From positions 1-43,325 of the forward strand of contig JARUKZ010000035.1 in NCBI GenBank assembly GCA_029688955.1: a DNA stretch of 43,325 nucleotides, written 5' to 3'. The notes below the pieces were generated by a model. The model did no database searches. It was not told the DNA's origin and saw only the letters and a list, made by a program, of their open reading frames with translations. Positions 16,191 to 24,672 of this stretch are shown piece after piece (position 1 is the first letter of the stretch; every line of letters starts with the position of its first letter). The stretch comes from Chitinispirillales bacterium ANBcel5. Lineage in GTDB: Bacteria; Fibrobacterota; Chitinivibrionia; Chitinivibrionales; Chitinispirillaceae. The position numbers and the translations under genes were made by a program.

Positions 16191-16874
16191 ATGACTGCCG
16201 AAGAAATAGAATCACTGGCCTCTGGTGTACCGTTGTTTTCCAATCTGGATACCAACGAGATTAGAACTGTTTGTTCCGCAATGATAGTCAGAAAATTTGA
16301 GGCACAGAACTCTATTCTTTTTCAGGAGGATGATGAGAATCTTTCATTTTTTATCATTGCTTCGGGATCGGTTCATGTAATAGTGAATTCCTCTGAGGGG
16401 AAACAGGCGATTCTTGCAACCTTAAACAAGGGTGATTTTTTCGGTGAGATGGCAATTTTGGATGGCGAGCCAAGAAGTGCCTCGGTTGTGGCTGCACAGG
16501 ATTGTGTAGTAATGCTTCTATATAGAAGTGTTTTCCTTCAACTTCTTGAGGCCTGTCCCAAAATTTCTATCTCTATGCTTAAGGAGTTATCTCGTCGTTT
16601 GCGCAAATCCAACCGCCAGATAAACACTTTATCGCTAATGAGTGTGTATGGGCGAGTTGCAGAAGCGATAATCGAATTGGGAAAGGAGAAGGGGGTACGG
16701 GTTGGCACTACGACCGTGATTTCAAATCGCCCCACTCACCAGCAGATGGCTGATATGGTAGGCGCGAGCAGAGAGACTGTTTCCAGGATACTTTCACAGT
16801 TGCAAAAAAAACGATATATCACTATAGACAGAAGGAAGTTGGTGATTCTTCATGAAGAAAAACTATACTATTAG
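16191..16874 (+). CDS. Crp/Fnr family transcriptional regulator (cyclic-nucleotide-binding type)
   Basis: A 227-residue DNA-binding protein. Residues about 12-130 form a cyclic-nucleotide-binding jelly roll with FFGEMAILDGEPRSAS (83-98), which keeps the Glu and Arg95 that contact the ligand phosphate in CRP, so cAMP-like binding is plausible. A dimerisation helix follows, then a winged helix-turn-helix at about 180-210 (THQQMADMVGASRETVSRIL), the part that reads DNA. No Fnr-type cysteines for an Fe-S cluster are present. Its 3' end overlaps the next gene by 23 bp, so the PASTA protein is on the same mRNA. No adenylate cyclase gene lies in the window. Confidence 0.9.
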   Translation: MTAEEIESLASGVPLFSNLDTNEIRTVCSAMIVRKFEAQNSILFQEDDENLSFFIIASGSVHVIVNSSEGKQAILATLNKGDFFGEMAILDGEPRSASVVAAQDCVVMLLYRSVFLQLLEACPKISISMLKELSRRLRKSNRQINTLSLMSVYGRVAEAIIELGKEKGVRVGTTTVISNRPTHQQMADMVGASRETVSRILSQLQKKRYITIDRRKLVILHEEKLYY

Positions 16875-17622
16875 TATACCGGCAGGTAAGTTTTGGAAAT
16901 TGTATGTACCTCTTACAATCGTTTTGGGTTGTATAGGGTTGTTTTTAGGACTATTTATAGTAGATCGCCTGGTGATGCCAAATATTGTTGGCGTAAACAG
17001 AGGTATTGTGCAGGTGCCGGATATAACCGGGTTACAGTTTGATGAGGCCAGAGACAGGTTGTTGAGTGTTGGGCTTCGCATTGAGCGGCGCGGCAGGGAG
17101 TTTAATGATGAGGTGGAGAGTGGGGCGATTATTACTCAGTTGCCCGAAACTGGTAAAGAAGTGAAACAGGGCAGGAGAATTGCTGTAACTGTAAGTCGTG
17201 GTAAAGAGATTGCCACAATACCAGAAATGATAGATTATACCGAAAATCAGGCTCGTTTAAGGTTACGCAGAGAGGGTTTTACTGTGGGGTCGGTACGAAG
17301 GATCTATTCTGAATCAAGAGATGCAGATAAAGTAATCGATACCGACCCACCGGGTGGAACAAAGATCTCCCGCGCTATGGAGGTTACTATCCTGGTCTCC
17401 AGGGGTGCACGGCCCACCCACACCGAAGTGCCAAATCTAATCGGTGAGAACCTTGAAAGTGCACGTGAGAGAATCGAGGAAAATGGTCTTACAGTGGGGC
17501 AGGTAAACCATGAAAATAATCCCTCTCTTAGTCCTGGCACGGTTATTTCTCAATCAGTATCACCTGGAACACAAGTGCCTTTTGAGAGTTCAATCAATCT
17601 GGTAGTTTCTGTAATTCGTTAG
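16852..17622 (+). CDS. PASTA-repeat membrane protein
   Basis: A 256-residue protein with a short cytoplasmic N-terminus (1-17), one transmembrane helix (about 18-42) and three PASTA repeats outside the membrane (about 50-115, 116-185, 190-256). The repeats have the usual PDITGLQFDEARDRL, NQARLRLRREGF and PNLIGENLESARERI starts and end in VSRG-like strands. PASTA domains bind muropeptides or penicillins and sense murein. In PASTA-bearing kinases they follow a kinase domain, but none is present here, so it may act as a murein-binding adaptor. The ATG lies 23 bp inside the Crp/Fnr gene, so translation is coupled. Confidence 0.85.
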   Translation: MKKNYTISIPAGKFWKLYVPLTIVLGCIGLFLGLFIVDRLVMPNIVGVNRGIVQVPDITGLQFDEARDRLLSVGLRIERRGREFNDEVESGAIITQLPETGKEVKQGRRIAVTVSRGKEIATIPEMIDYTENQARLRLRREGFTVGSVRRIYSESRDADKVIDTDPPGGTKISRAMEVTILVSRGARPTHTEVPNLIGENLESARERIEENGLTVGQVNHENNPSLSPGTVISQSVSPGTQVPFESSINLVVSVIR

Positions 17623-17718
17623 TCGTTATCGATTTTTCCGGTAAGGTAAGAAGAAACAAAAAAATAAATAGTTTGCACAAGGCGTAATCTGGTTTATGTA
17701 TTTAGAAAGGGCTGGCCT

Positions 17719-19461
17719 GTGGTAAAAAAAAATGTTACAAAGAGAGCTGTTTCTTTGCTGATCTGGTTAGTGTGCCCTCTGATTGTACTATCATTAACCG
17801 GTTGTGCAGCAACAAAAAAACCTCAGTTCCCGGTAATACTTCCCAATGCCCAGATGGATTCCGACTCTGTAGTAGCGCTCAGGCGGGCGCAGGATTATTT
17901 CATTCGTGCCAGAAGTGAAGAGCGACAGGGGCGGGAACTAATGGCCAGACGATTCTATGAGATGGCTTTTGAGTTGGATCCTACCTCAGAAACACTTAGA
18001 GATATACTCCTTAGAAGCTATCTTCAAACCTCAGATCTGGAACCCGCATTAGAACTTTTAACCACCAACAGAGAGCTTCATGAACTTACTGAGGCTGAAC
18101 TAAGGCAGCTTGCTTCAGTCTATTTTGGGTTAAAAAAGTTGGATAAAGCAGCGCAAGCATTGGAAATAATTGAGCAAAAGAGTGAAGAAGTAGTCTACAC
18201 GTTGAGTCTGATCTACGAATCGATGGGAGAAGTGGAAAAGTCCCTTGAGCTGTTGTCGGAGTTTTACTTTAACAATACAGCCTCTTTTCAGGTCGGGTTG
18301 CGCCTTATTCGTTACAAAATGCAGTTGGAACAGTTTGAAATTGCAGACTCTGTTGCCGGGCTGCTTTTCCAACACCACCAGGAAAATGCTGTACTTTTGG
18401 CGTTGCGCGGGCAAATCAAATCCAGAATGGGACAATTTGACTCTGCCATAGAGTATTACGAATCGGCACTGGAGCTTGATCCTGAATTGGAAGAGGCGTT
18501 GCAGGGAAGCGCTCAGGCCTATGTTCAAAACGAGGACTATGAAGTTGCCATTAAAGCCTATGAACGACTTATTGAATCGAGTCCCAGCGGCTATTTATAC
18601 TCTACCCCCCTTGCGATACTCTATTTCTATGAGCAGGAATTTGATCAGGCTAAGTCATTACTTCTAAAATTGCTCGATTACTCTCCCAATAATCCCGATT
18701 TAAAGCATTATTTGGGGAAAATCTATTTAGCAAAAGGGATGAGAGATACTGCCTATTCGCTGCAACATGAGGTACTTAAGGTCGACTCAACCCACGCCGG
18801 AGCAATAGAGCAGCTTTCGTTGCACTATCTTAGAAGAAGAAAGTATGAGAAGGCCACCGAAATGGTGGAAAAATATGTTAAGCACTACCCTTCAAGGATT
18901 ATGGCAAGAAGGCTTCAGGGATACATATTTATTCACCAGGAAGAGTTTGCTAAGGCTGCGGAAGTCATACAAATTGCACTCGAAAAGGACAGCACCGATT
19001 TTTATCTCTGGTTTGAACTGGGGAGTGCATTAGAAAGAAGTAAGCGTTATGATGAAGCATCAGATGCGTTCAGAACCGCACTTACGATTAAACCAGCAAA
19101 CCCTTTGGCGTCCAATTATCTTGGCTACATGTGGGCAGAACAGGGAATAAATCTCGATTCCGCCAGGATTTTGATTGAGGACGCGCTTAAAGCTGATCCT
19201 CGAAATGGTGCGTACCTTGATTCCTATGCCTGGGTATTTTACCAACTTGGTGACTATCAAAAAGCCCTCTTCTATCAGAACAAAGCTCTGAAACGACTCA
19301 ATAATGATGCTATTCTTTTCAGCCATTTGGGGGATATGCTTTATGAGTTGGGGAACTATAACGATGCGCTTGAAGCCTATAAAAAGAGTCTTGATCTTGG
19401 TTCGGATGAAAGTGACCGAATCCGAAACAGAATTATTGAATTAAGATACTTTCAGGAGTAG
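17719..19461 (+). CDS. TPR-repeat lipoprotein
   Basis: A 580-residue lipoprotein starting at GTG with AGAAAGG upstream. The signal peptide ends in LSLTGC, so Cys29 is lipidated. The mature part is nearly all tetratricopeptide repeats (at least twelve), for example FDSAIEYYESALELDPELEEAL, YDEASDAFRTALTIKPANP and YNDALEAYKKSLDLGSDESD near the C-terminus. Such proteins are scaffolds for envelope complexes. The next genes encode a DUF4292-like lipoprotein and a PorV-like barrel, and from memory TPR plus DUF4292 genes are often adjacent in FCB bacteria. It is probably exposed in the periplasm on the outer membrane. Its partner is unknown. Confidence 0.82.
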   Translation: MVKKNVTKRAVSLLIWLVCPLIVLSLTGCAATKKPQFPVILPNAQMDSDSVVALRRAQDYFIRARSEERQGRELMARRFYEMAFELDPTSETLRDILLRSYLQTSDLEPALELLTTNRELHELTEAELRQLASVYFGLKKLDKAAQALEIIEQKSEEVVYTLSLIYESMGEVEKSLELLSEFYFNNTASFQVGLRLIRYKMQLEQFEIADSVAGLLFQHHQENAVLLALRGQIKSRMGQFDSAIEYYESALELDPELEEALQGSAQAYVQNEDYEVAIKAYERLIESSPSGYLYSTPLAILYFYEQEFDQAKSLLLKLLDYSPNNPDLKHYLGKIYLAKGMRDTAYSLQHEVLKVDSTHAGAIEQLSLHYLRRRKYEKATEMVEKYVKHYPSRIMARRLQGYIFIHQEEFAKAAEVIQIALEKDSTDFYLWFELGSALERSKRYDEASDAFRTALTIKPANPLASNYLGYMWAEQGINLDSARILIEDALKADPRNGAYLDSYAWVFYQLGDYQKALFYQNKALKRLNNDAILFSHLGDMLYELGNYNDALEAYKKSLDLGSDESDRIRNRIIELRYFQE

Positions 19462-19477
19462 AAAGGCTGGTAAGAAT

Positions 19478-20188
19478 TTGTACCGCAAGAGTTTCCTGTT
19501 TTCATTTTTCTTACTTATCGCTATTTTCTTTGGATGCACACAGCGTCCAGCACTGCAGCTCGATGCGGCGTCATCTATTGTAGCCCCCTTAAGCCATCCA
19601 CAGCCCGAGTTTAAATCGTTTAAAGGATCTGGAGATATTTTTATCTCCTATCAGGGGCGGCGAAACAGTGGCAAAGCTGATGTTATTTTGGATTCTAACA
19701 ATAGTTTCAGAGCAATTTTCTACTCTCCCTTTGGAACACAGATTGGCGTTGTCGAGGGTGACTCTGTTGGGGGGAGAGTTGCAATGGATGGTGAAGACTT
19801 TTATATATTTATGGATGAAAAACTGGGTGCCCTTGATTATACCTGGGCTCACTCTTTGACCCTTTCTGAGTTTATCAGTTTTCTTTTGGGTAAAATGCCC
19901 GAAAACGGCACTATCCTCAAAAGTAGACCAGATTCCATTGTAAATGAATCCAGAAGGGCTAAGTTGTTATGGTACACAGAAACGGCCGATGTAACGGCAA
20001 CCGTTCTAAGGCGTACCGAAACACTTGAAACCGTAGAATTTAACTACACGTCTGCTGATAATAAACACTGGTCTGTAACATTTAGTGCTTTTAACGATGG
20101 ATTTCCCAGGGAAATTACCTTTATGGATGACAGCAGCAACTATGTTTTTATCAGATACGACTTTATCTCTGCACAACAGGTTTCCTGA
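19478..20188 (+). CDS. DUF4292/LolB-like outer-membrane lipoprotein
   Basis: A 236-residue lipoprotein. It starts at TTG (19478), preceded by AAAGG; no better in-frame start is seen. The signal peptide ends in IFFGC, with Cys20 as lipid attachment site. The rest is beta-rich, with FKSFKGSGDIFISYQGRR-type early strands and SFRAIFYSPFGTQIGVVEGD, resembling the LolB/LppX fold of DUF4292 proteins that bind lipids or lipoproteins in the periplasm. It sits 16 bp after the TPR lipoprotein gene and directly abuts the PorV-like gene (TGA then ATG), so the three are one operon. The role may be lipoprotein or outer-membrane protein delivery, inferred from fold similarity only. Confidence 0.65.
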   Translation: MYRKSFLFSFFLLIAIFFGCTQRPALQLDAASSIVAPLSHPQPEFKSFKGSGDIFISYQGRRNSGKADVILDSNNSFRAIFYSPFGTQIGVVEGDSVGGRVAMDGEDFYIFMDEKLGALDYTWAHSLTLSEFISFLLGKMPENGTILKSRPDSIVNESRRAKLLWYTETADVTATVLRRTETLETVEFNYTSADNKHWSVTFSAFNDGFPREITFMDDSSNYVFIRYDFISAQQVS

Positions 20189-21184
20189 ATGAAAAAAATT
20201 AAAATTACGATATCCGCTCTTCTTCTATGCACTGCTTTAGTTTACTCCCAGCACTCTCGTGCAGGTACCGTCGCTTTCCCTTTTCTTAATTTGGGTTACG
20301 ATGCAAGGGCTGTGGCCATGGGTGGTGCCGCAACTGCGGTTCCAAACGATATATATGGAGTGCTTTCAAATCCTGGTGCTATTGGGTTTGTTCAAACATC
20401 TCAGATTATGGCTGGTTTTCGTCCGGTAGTTATGGGGGTATGGGGTGGTCCTTTAGCCTATCTTGGTACATCTGATCGGTATGGCAATTTTGCTGCAAAC
20501 CTGATTGTGTTATCCAGTGGAGAGATTGAGGAGTTTAATGAGCGGGGTGAAGCAACAGGAGGCCATGCCAGAAGTGATTACGCATCAGTAGCTGCAAGCT
20601 GGGGTATGAAAGTGCTCGATGATCTCTCTGCAGGTGCCACTTTTAAGTGGATCTATAACAGGCTTGGAACCGAAACCGATCGGTATTTTGCAGACGGTTT
20701 GGCACTTGATGGTGGTATTCAGTACCGAACAAATAACAACCGGCTTATCCTGGGACTTGCAGTTCAAAACGTAGGGTTCATGCGCTCGGGCTACGACTCC
20801 AATTCTTACCCGCTGCCCACGGGGATTAGTGCTGGAATCTCCTATGTGCCGCAGAATACAACCAATTTACGACTCGCTTTGGATGTGGATAAAAGGAGAG
20901 GGGATTATCTTAATTTCAGACCCGGTTTGGAGTTGATGATTCTATCCGATGTGTTTCTCAGGGCCGGCTACAATTTAAGTTCTAAAGACCTTGGCAACGC
21001 TATCGATGTATTGCGTGGTGAAAGAGATGATACTTACCAAAAAAGTAACATGTCTACTCTTTCCATCGGTGGGGGAGTCATTACTGGTATTCAGAGAACT
21101 GAACTTAAATTGGATATGGCCATTCAGTTTTATTCAGATGTATCCAGGCCAGCGCTGCTCTTTTCTGTTATCTCGGCATTTTAG
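20189..21184 (+). CDS. PorV/PorQ-family outer-membrane protein
   Basis: A 331-residue outer-membrane beta-barrel with a signal peptide (about 1-25). The conserved N-terminal pattern FPFLNLGYDARAVAMGGA followed by a SNPGAIGF motif is typical of the PorV/PorQ family, known from type IX secretion (PorV shuttles cargo to the attachment complex) and related FadL-like barrels. The middle has repeated amphipathic strands and YFADGLALDGGIQYR, and the C-terminus ends in an aromatic residue (SVISAF), which is the outer-membrane signal. Its ATG directly follows the stop of the lipoprotein gene. No other type IX secretion genes are in the window, so a T9SS role is not shown. Confidence 0.8.
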   Translation: MKKIKITISALLLCTALVYSQHSRAGTVAFPFLNLGYDARAVAMGGAATAVPNDIYGVLSNPGAIGFVQTSQIMAGFRPVVMGVWGGPLAYLGTSDRYGNFAANLIVLSSGEIEEFNERGEATGGHARSDYASVAASWGMKVLDDLSAGATFKWIYNRLGTETDRYFADGLALDGGIQYRTNNNRLILGLAVQNVGFMRSGYDSNSYPLPTGISAGISYVPQNTTNLRLALDVDKRRGDYLNFRPGLELMILSDVFLRAGYNLSSKDLGNAIDVLRGERDDTYQKSNMSTLSIGGGVITGIQRTELKLDMAIQFYSDVSRPALLFSVISAF

Positions 21185-21194
21185 CCCCGAAAAT

Positions 21195-21767
21195 TTAAAA
21201 GATCTGCCATCCATATAAGTTTTCCACGAGAATTTTTGTCCCCAACGCTATAAGAAGTATACCCCCTGCGATCTCAATTTTGTTTTCAAAGAGGTGGCCA
21301 AACGATTTTCCCAAGTAGACACCACCCAGCGATAGTATAAAAGTCACCAGCCCAATGGTTACAACGACAAACCAAATATTAGAGTGAAGAAGAGAGAGGG
21401 TGATGCCTACAGCAAAGGCATCGATGCTTGTTGCAACGGCCAGGATAAAAAGGGTGTATATCCCTAATGAGGCCGAAACCTTTTCACTTTCTTTAAGAAA
21501 GGTGGCCTCATAGATCATCTTTAGCCCTATAAATGAAAGAACCGCAAAAATGATCCAATGGTCAAAACCAGCCACGGTATCAGCGATTCTAATTCCCAGG
21601 CACCATCCTAAAACAGGCATCAGTGCCTGGAAGATGCCAAAAAATGATGCAATCACAAACGGCTGATAGATATGCATGGATTTAATTGAAATGCCGCTTG
21701 CAATAGAAACGGCAAAGGCATCCATTGCCAGACCAACAGCCAGCAGTAAAATTGTGAGAAAATTCAT
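21195..21767 (-). CDS. mntP: Manganese efflux pump MntP
   Basis: A 190-residue inner-membrane protein with about six transmembrane helices and the internal repeat of DUF204: AMDAFAVSIASG in the first half and SIDAFAVGITLSL in the second, each with the acidic residue needed for Mn2+ transport. The length equals E. coli MntP. It starts 14 bp after the stop of the zinc-ribbon protein, probably on the same transcript, and has no clear ribosome site of its own, suggesting coupled translation. A manganese riboswitch was not recognised upstream. It converges with the PorV-like gene. Confidence 0.93.
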   Translation of the reverse strand: MNFLTILLLAVGLAMDAFAVSIASGISIKSMHIYQPFVIASFFGIFQALMPVLGWCLGIRIADTVAGFDHWIIFAVLSFIGLKMIYEATFLKESEKVSASLGIYTLFILAVATSIDAFAVGITLSLLHSNIWFVVVTIGLVTFILSLGGVYLGKSFGHLFENKIEIAGGILLIALGTKILVENLYGWQIF

Positions 21768-21781
21768 CGGTATCGGCTATA

Positions 21782-22162
21782 TCAGATATCCTGAATGAGT
21801 TTTTTGAGGCCAGCTTTTTCAAAATGCACCAGTATTTTACCGTTAGAACCGTTTTCCTTGCCTACAACCAGACCGTTTTCATCAAATGTCTTATGGAAAA
21901 TTTCCTCGCCGATGAAATAATGTTCACGAGGTGAATAGGTGCGGGTTTCATCAGTTTCATCCTCACCGTTTATTTCAAGCAAATCTTTTCCACAGTAGCA
22001 GGATGTTTTAAAGCATTTTGAGCAACTGTATTCAAAGGTCGATTTTTTGTCGATAGTTTTTCCATTCTCTGCGATTCCTCTATCAAGCTGTGCGGGAACT
22101 ATTTTAGAACAGAACCGACAGAAAAGGCTGGGGTTTTCAATAGGAGTAAACGGGCTTGTCAT
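21782..22162 (-). CDS. Small zinc-ribbon protein with a CarD/UvrD-tudor-like C-terminal domain
   Basis: A 126-residue protein, using ATG at 22162 because GGGAGG lies 4 nt upstream; an in-frame TTG four codons earlier would have to contain that site. The N-terminal half has three cysteine pairs (Cys15/Cys18, Cys47/Cys50, Cys55/Cys57), suggesting one or two zinc sites. The C-terminal half (HYFIGEEIFHKTFDENGLVVG then KILVHFEKAGLKKLI) follows the pattern of the small beta-barrel of CarD/Mfd-RID and UvrD C-terminal domains that bind RNA polymerase. It may therefore be a transcription-linked factor, but this is an inference. mntP follows 14 bp later. Confidence 0.6.
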   Translation of the reverse strand: MTSPFTPIENPSLFCRFCSKIVPAQLDRGIAENGKTIDKKSTFEYSCSKCFKTSCYCGKDLLEINGEDETDETRTYSPREHYFIGEEIFHKTFDENGLVVGKENGSNGKILVHFEKAGLKKLIQDI

Positions 22163-22370
22163 AATGCCTCCCAAGAGCTGCTGAGAAATGAAAAATATGC
22201 GGTTCTTTCAAATTAGCTCATGGAGCGCTAAGAAGCAACCTCTATAAACCAAAGGTGGCGTAATAACACCATATTGGGTTAAAATTTGTAGGGTATAGGG
22301 TTTCAATATCGTATTTTCTTTCTTTTTAACTAAAGAAAACCCCTAATCCGGAAAATAATGGTTTTTGGTT

Positions 22371-23300
22371 ATGAACATAGTTTTTATGGGTAGTGCAGAT
22401 TTTGGAATACCTGCTTTAGAGAAACTGGCACACAAGCACACGATAAAGGGTGTGGTTACTACTCCTGCCAAACCCAGAGGCAGGGGACTTAAACTTGCAG
22501 AATCACCGGTGTTTGAGTACGCCAAAACTCATCGTCTGGGTCCGATTTTAAAACCCCCCAGGCTTAAAGACCCACAATTTGCAGAACAACTGAAAAATCT
22601 AAACGCAGAAGTATTTGTGGTTATCGCCTACAGAATACTGCCCAGGGAGATATTCTCGATCCCTGAGTTTGGAACGATCAATGTGCATGCTTCACTGCTT
22701 CCCAAATACAGGGGTGCAGCCCCTATTCACCGAGCTATTGAAGCTGGAGAGAAGGAAACCGGAGTAACAGTTTTTAGAATAGATGAAGGCATCGATACCG
22801 GAGAGATCCTGCTGCAGAAAAAAACTGCTGTGGGCTCAAAGGAAACCACCCCTGAGCTTTATACAAGATTAAGTACTCTGGGAGCGGATGCTATAGAGGA
22901 GGTAGTGGAAAAATTCCATACCGGCACTATACAGAGTATAAGGCAAAGTGATGAGTTGGAGTCAAAAGCTCCTAAACTTTCAAGAAGTGAAGCATTAATA
23001 GACTGGGGGCTTACTTCAGGGCAGATCTTTAACAAAATACGAGCATTTAAGCCTTTTCCCGGAAGCTATACAATATATAATAAAAAGAGACTCTCTGTTG
23101 AATGGGCAGAAGCTCACCGGGAGTGTGAATGTAGTGGCCAGGTGGGTGAAATTTGCGCAGTAGAACGGGATTACTTCATGGTTAAGTGTGGTAGCGGGTG
23201 CTTAAAAATTCTTGAAGTGAAACCAGAGGGAAGAAAAAAGATGGACGCGGGGGCATTTGTGCGTGGAACAAAGTTAAAAAAAGGAACTGTTTTAGGATGA
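22371..23300 (+). CDS. fmt: Methionyl-tRNA formyltransferase
   Basis: A 309-residue cytoplasmic enzyme that formylates Met-tRNA(fMet) for translation initiation. I use ATG at 22371 (MNIVFMGSADFG is the normal Fmt start); an in-frame TTG two codons upstream is possible, and no clear ribosome site is seen for either. The catalytic set is present: Asn104 and His106 in INVHASLLPKYRGAAP and Asp142 in GIDTGEILL. A C-terminal tRNA-binding region follows (FNKIRAFKPFPGSYT). The TGA overlaps the rsmB start (ATGA), so both are translated together, as in many bacteria. Confidence 0.95.
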   Translation: MNIVFMGSADFGIPALEKLAHKHTIKGVVTTPAKPRGRGLKLAESPVFEYAKTHRLGPILKPPRLKDPQFAEQLKNLNAEVFVVIAYRILPREIFSIPEFGTINVHASLLPKYRGAAPIHRAIEAGEKETGVTVFRIDEGIDTGEILLQKKTAVGSKETTPELYTRLSTLGADAIEEVVEKFHTGTIQSIRQSDELESKAPKLSRSEALIDWGLTSGQIFNKIRAFKPFPGSYTIYNKKRLSVEWAEAHRECECSGQVGEICAVERDYFMVKCGSGCLKILEVKPEGRKKMDAGAFVRGTKLKKGTVLG

Positions 23301-24619
23301 ATACAAGACAACTTGCAATACAGGTATTATCCGACTTCGATCGTCAAAATAAAAATTTACAGGCTATTTTGGATAGAGCAATAAAGAGCAGCAGAATGGA
23401 TCACCGAGACCGCAGGTTTGTGTTTGAGCTTGTATATGGTGTGGTGCGACAGAGAAAACTGCTTGATTATATTATTGATAAGTATGTATCGGCAGATCAG
23501 GGCAGGCACTCAGATGCGCTGCGTCGTATACTGCAAACCGGAGTATACCAGATAATTTTCATGGATAAAGTACCCGATCATGCCGCTGTAAATGAGTCTG
23601 TCAATCAGGCTAAGGCTGCTAAAGACACCCGGGCTGCTTCGGGGCTGGTAAATGCGGTACTGAGAAATGTTATAAAAGATAAACACAAAATTTCTCTTCC
23701 CGATCCACAAAAAGATCTTATAGAACGGTTGTCTGTTGAATTCTCCCACCCCCGATGGATTGTGGAGAGGTGGTTGGAGCGGTACGGGCTGGCCCGGACT
23801 AAAAAACTTTTAACATTTAATAATCAGAAGCCTTCAACCTACTTGCGCCGAAAATTACGCGATATTTCCCGTCAACAGTTTGAGGCTGATGTACGGGATA
23901 TTTGCGATCAGGCCACCGGATATCTCAACCTTTATTACAGACTGAAAAAGTCTCTCGATCCTGAAAATATCCGCCTCATTAAACACGGCTTATGCAATGT
24001 GCAGGCACCCTCATCAGGGTGGATTGTTGCCCTTATGGATATAAAGCGTGGTGAACATATACTCGATATGTGTTCTGCACCGGGTGGAAAAACCATACTT
24101 ATGGCCGAATTGCTACAGGAAGCGGGCACGGTCGTAGCAGCTGAGCTTAAACTACCCAGGCTAAGAAAGGTACTGCAGACCGCATCCCGTATGCATCCCG
24201 GTAATATCTATCCTCTGGTGAGTGATGGTGTTAATCCACCATTTACAGGGCACTTCGACAAGGTGCTTCTTGATGCTCCCTGTAGCGGCACCGGTGTGCT
24301 ACAGCGCCACCCCGATGGACGCTGGGCTCGAACACCAGAGGATATCGAGCACATAGTAACGCTGCAAAGAGAGCTTCTTGGCAGTGCCGCGGGATTAGTG
24401 GGTGAACAGGGAGTTGTGGTTTATGCTACCTGCTCTCTGGAACCCGAGGAAAACGAACAACAGGTTGAATGGTTTCTTTCCAATTATCCTGAATTTAAAC
24501 TCGATGAAGTGCCCGATTCTATCCCCGATTTTTATGTGGACAGTGAAGGGTTGGTAAGGATTAATCCTTTTGAACATGGAATGGATGGTATTTTCGGGGC
24601 AAGGTTTGTAAAGGAATAA
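23297..24619 (+). CDS. rsmB: 16S rRNA (cytosine-967-C5)-methyltransferase RsmB
   Basis: A 440-residue enzyme that methylates C967 of 16S rRNA. The N-terminal part (about 1-140) is the NusB-like RNA-binding domain, followed by the Rossmann methyltransferase. AdoMet-binding LDMCSAPGGKT is at 256-266, and the two catalytic cysteines are Cys329 in DAPCSGTG and Cys379 in YATCSLEPEENE. Length agrees with E. coli RsmB (about 430). Start and stop overlap fmt by four bases (ATGA), indicating translational coupling. It converges with the AraC-type gene about 50 bp downstream. Confidence 0.94.
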   Translation: MNTRQLAIQVLSDFDRQNKNLQAILDRAIKSSRMDHRDRRFVFELVYGVVRQRKLLDYIIDKYVSADQGRHSDALRRILQTGVYQIIFMDKVPDHAAVNESVNQAKAAKDTRAASGLVNAVLRNVIKDKHKISLPDPQKDLIERLSVEFSHPRWIVERWLERYGLARTKKLLTFNNQKPSTYLRRKLRDISRQQFEADVRDICDQATGYLNLYYRLKKSLDPENIRLIKHGLCNVQAPSSGWIVALMDIKRGEHILDMCSAPGGKTILMAELLQEAGTVVAAELKLPRLRKVLQTASRMHPGNIYPLVSDGVNPPFTGHFDKVLLDAPCSGTGVLQRHPDGRWARTPEDIEHIVTLQRELLGSAAGLVGEQGVVVYATCSLEPEENEQQVEWFLSNYPEFKLDEVPDSIPDFYVDSEGLVRINPFEHGMDGIFGARFVKE

Positions 24620-24672
24620 GAACTTAATAATAAGTATGTAAGGCGTTGCTTAAATGTTAAGTTATCCTAAGG

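Noticed and set aside
20189..21184. Claim of a complete type IX secretion system
   Set aside because: Only a PorV-like protein is present; no porK-N or sprA homologue and no clear C-terminal sorting domains were seen.
22163..22174. Upstream TTG start of the zinc-ribbon protein
   Set aside because: Using it would place the GGGAGG ribosome site inside the coding region; ATG at 22162 fits better.
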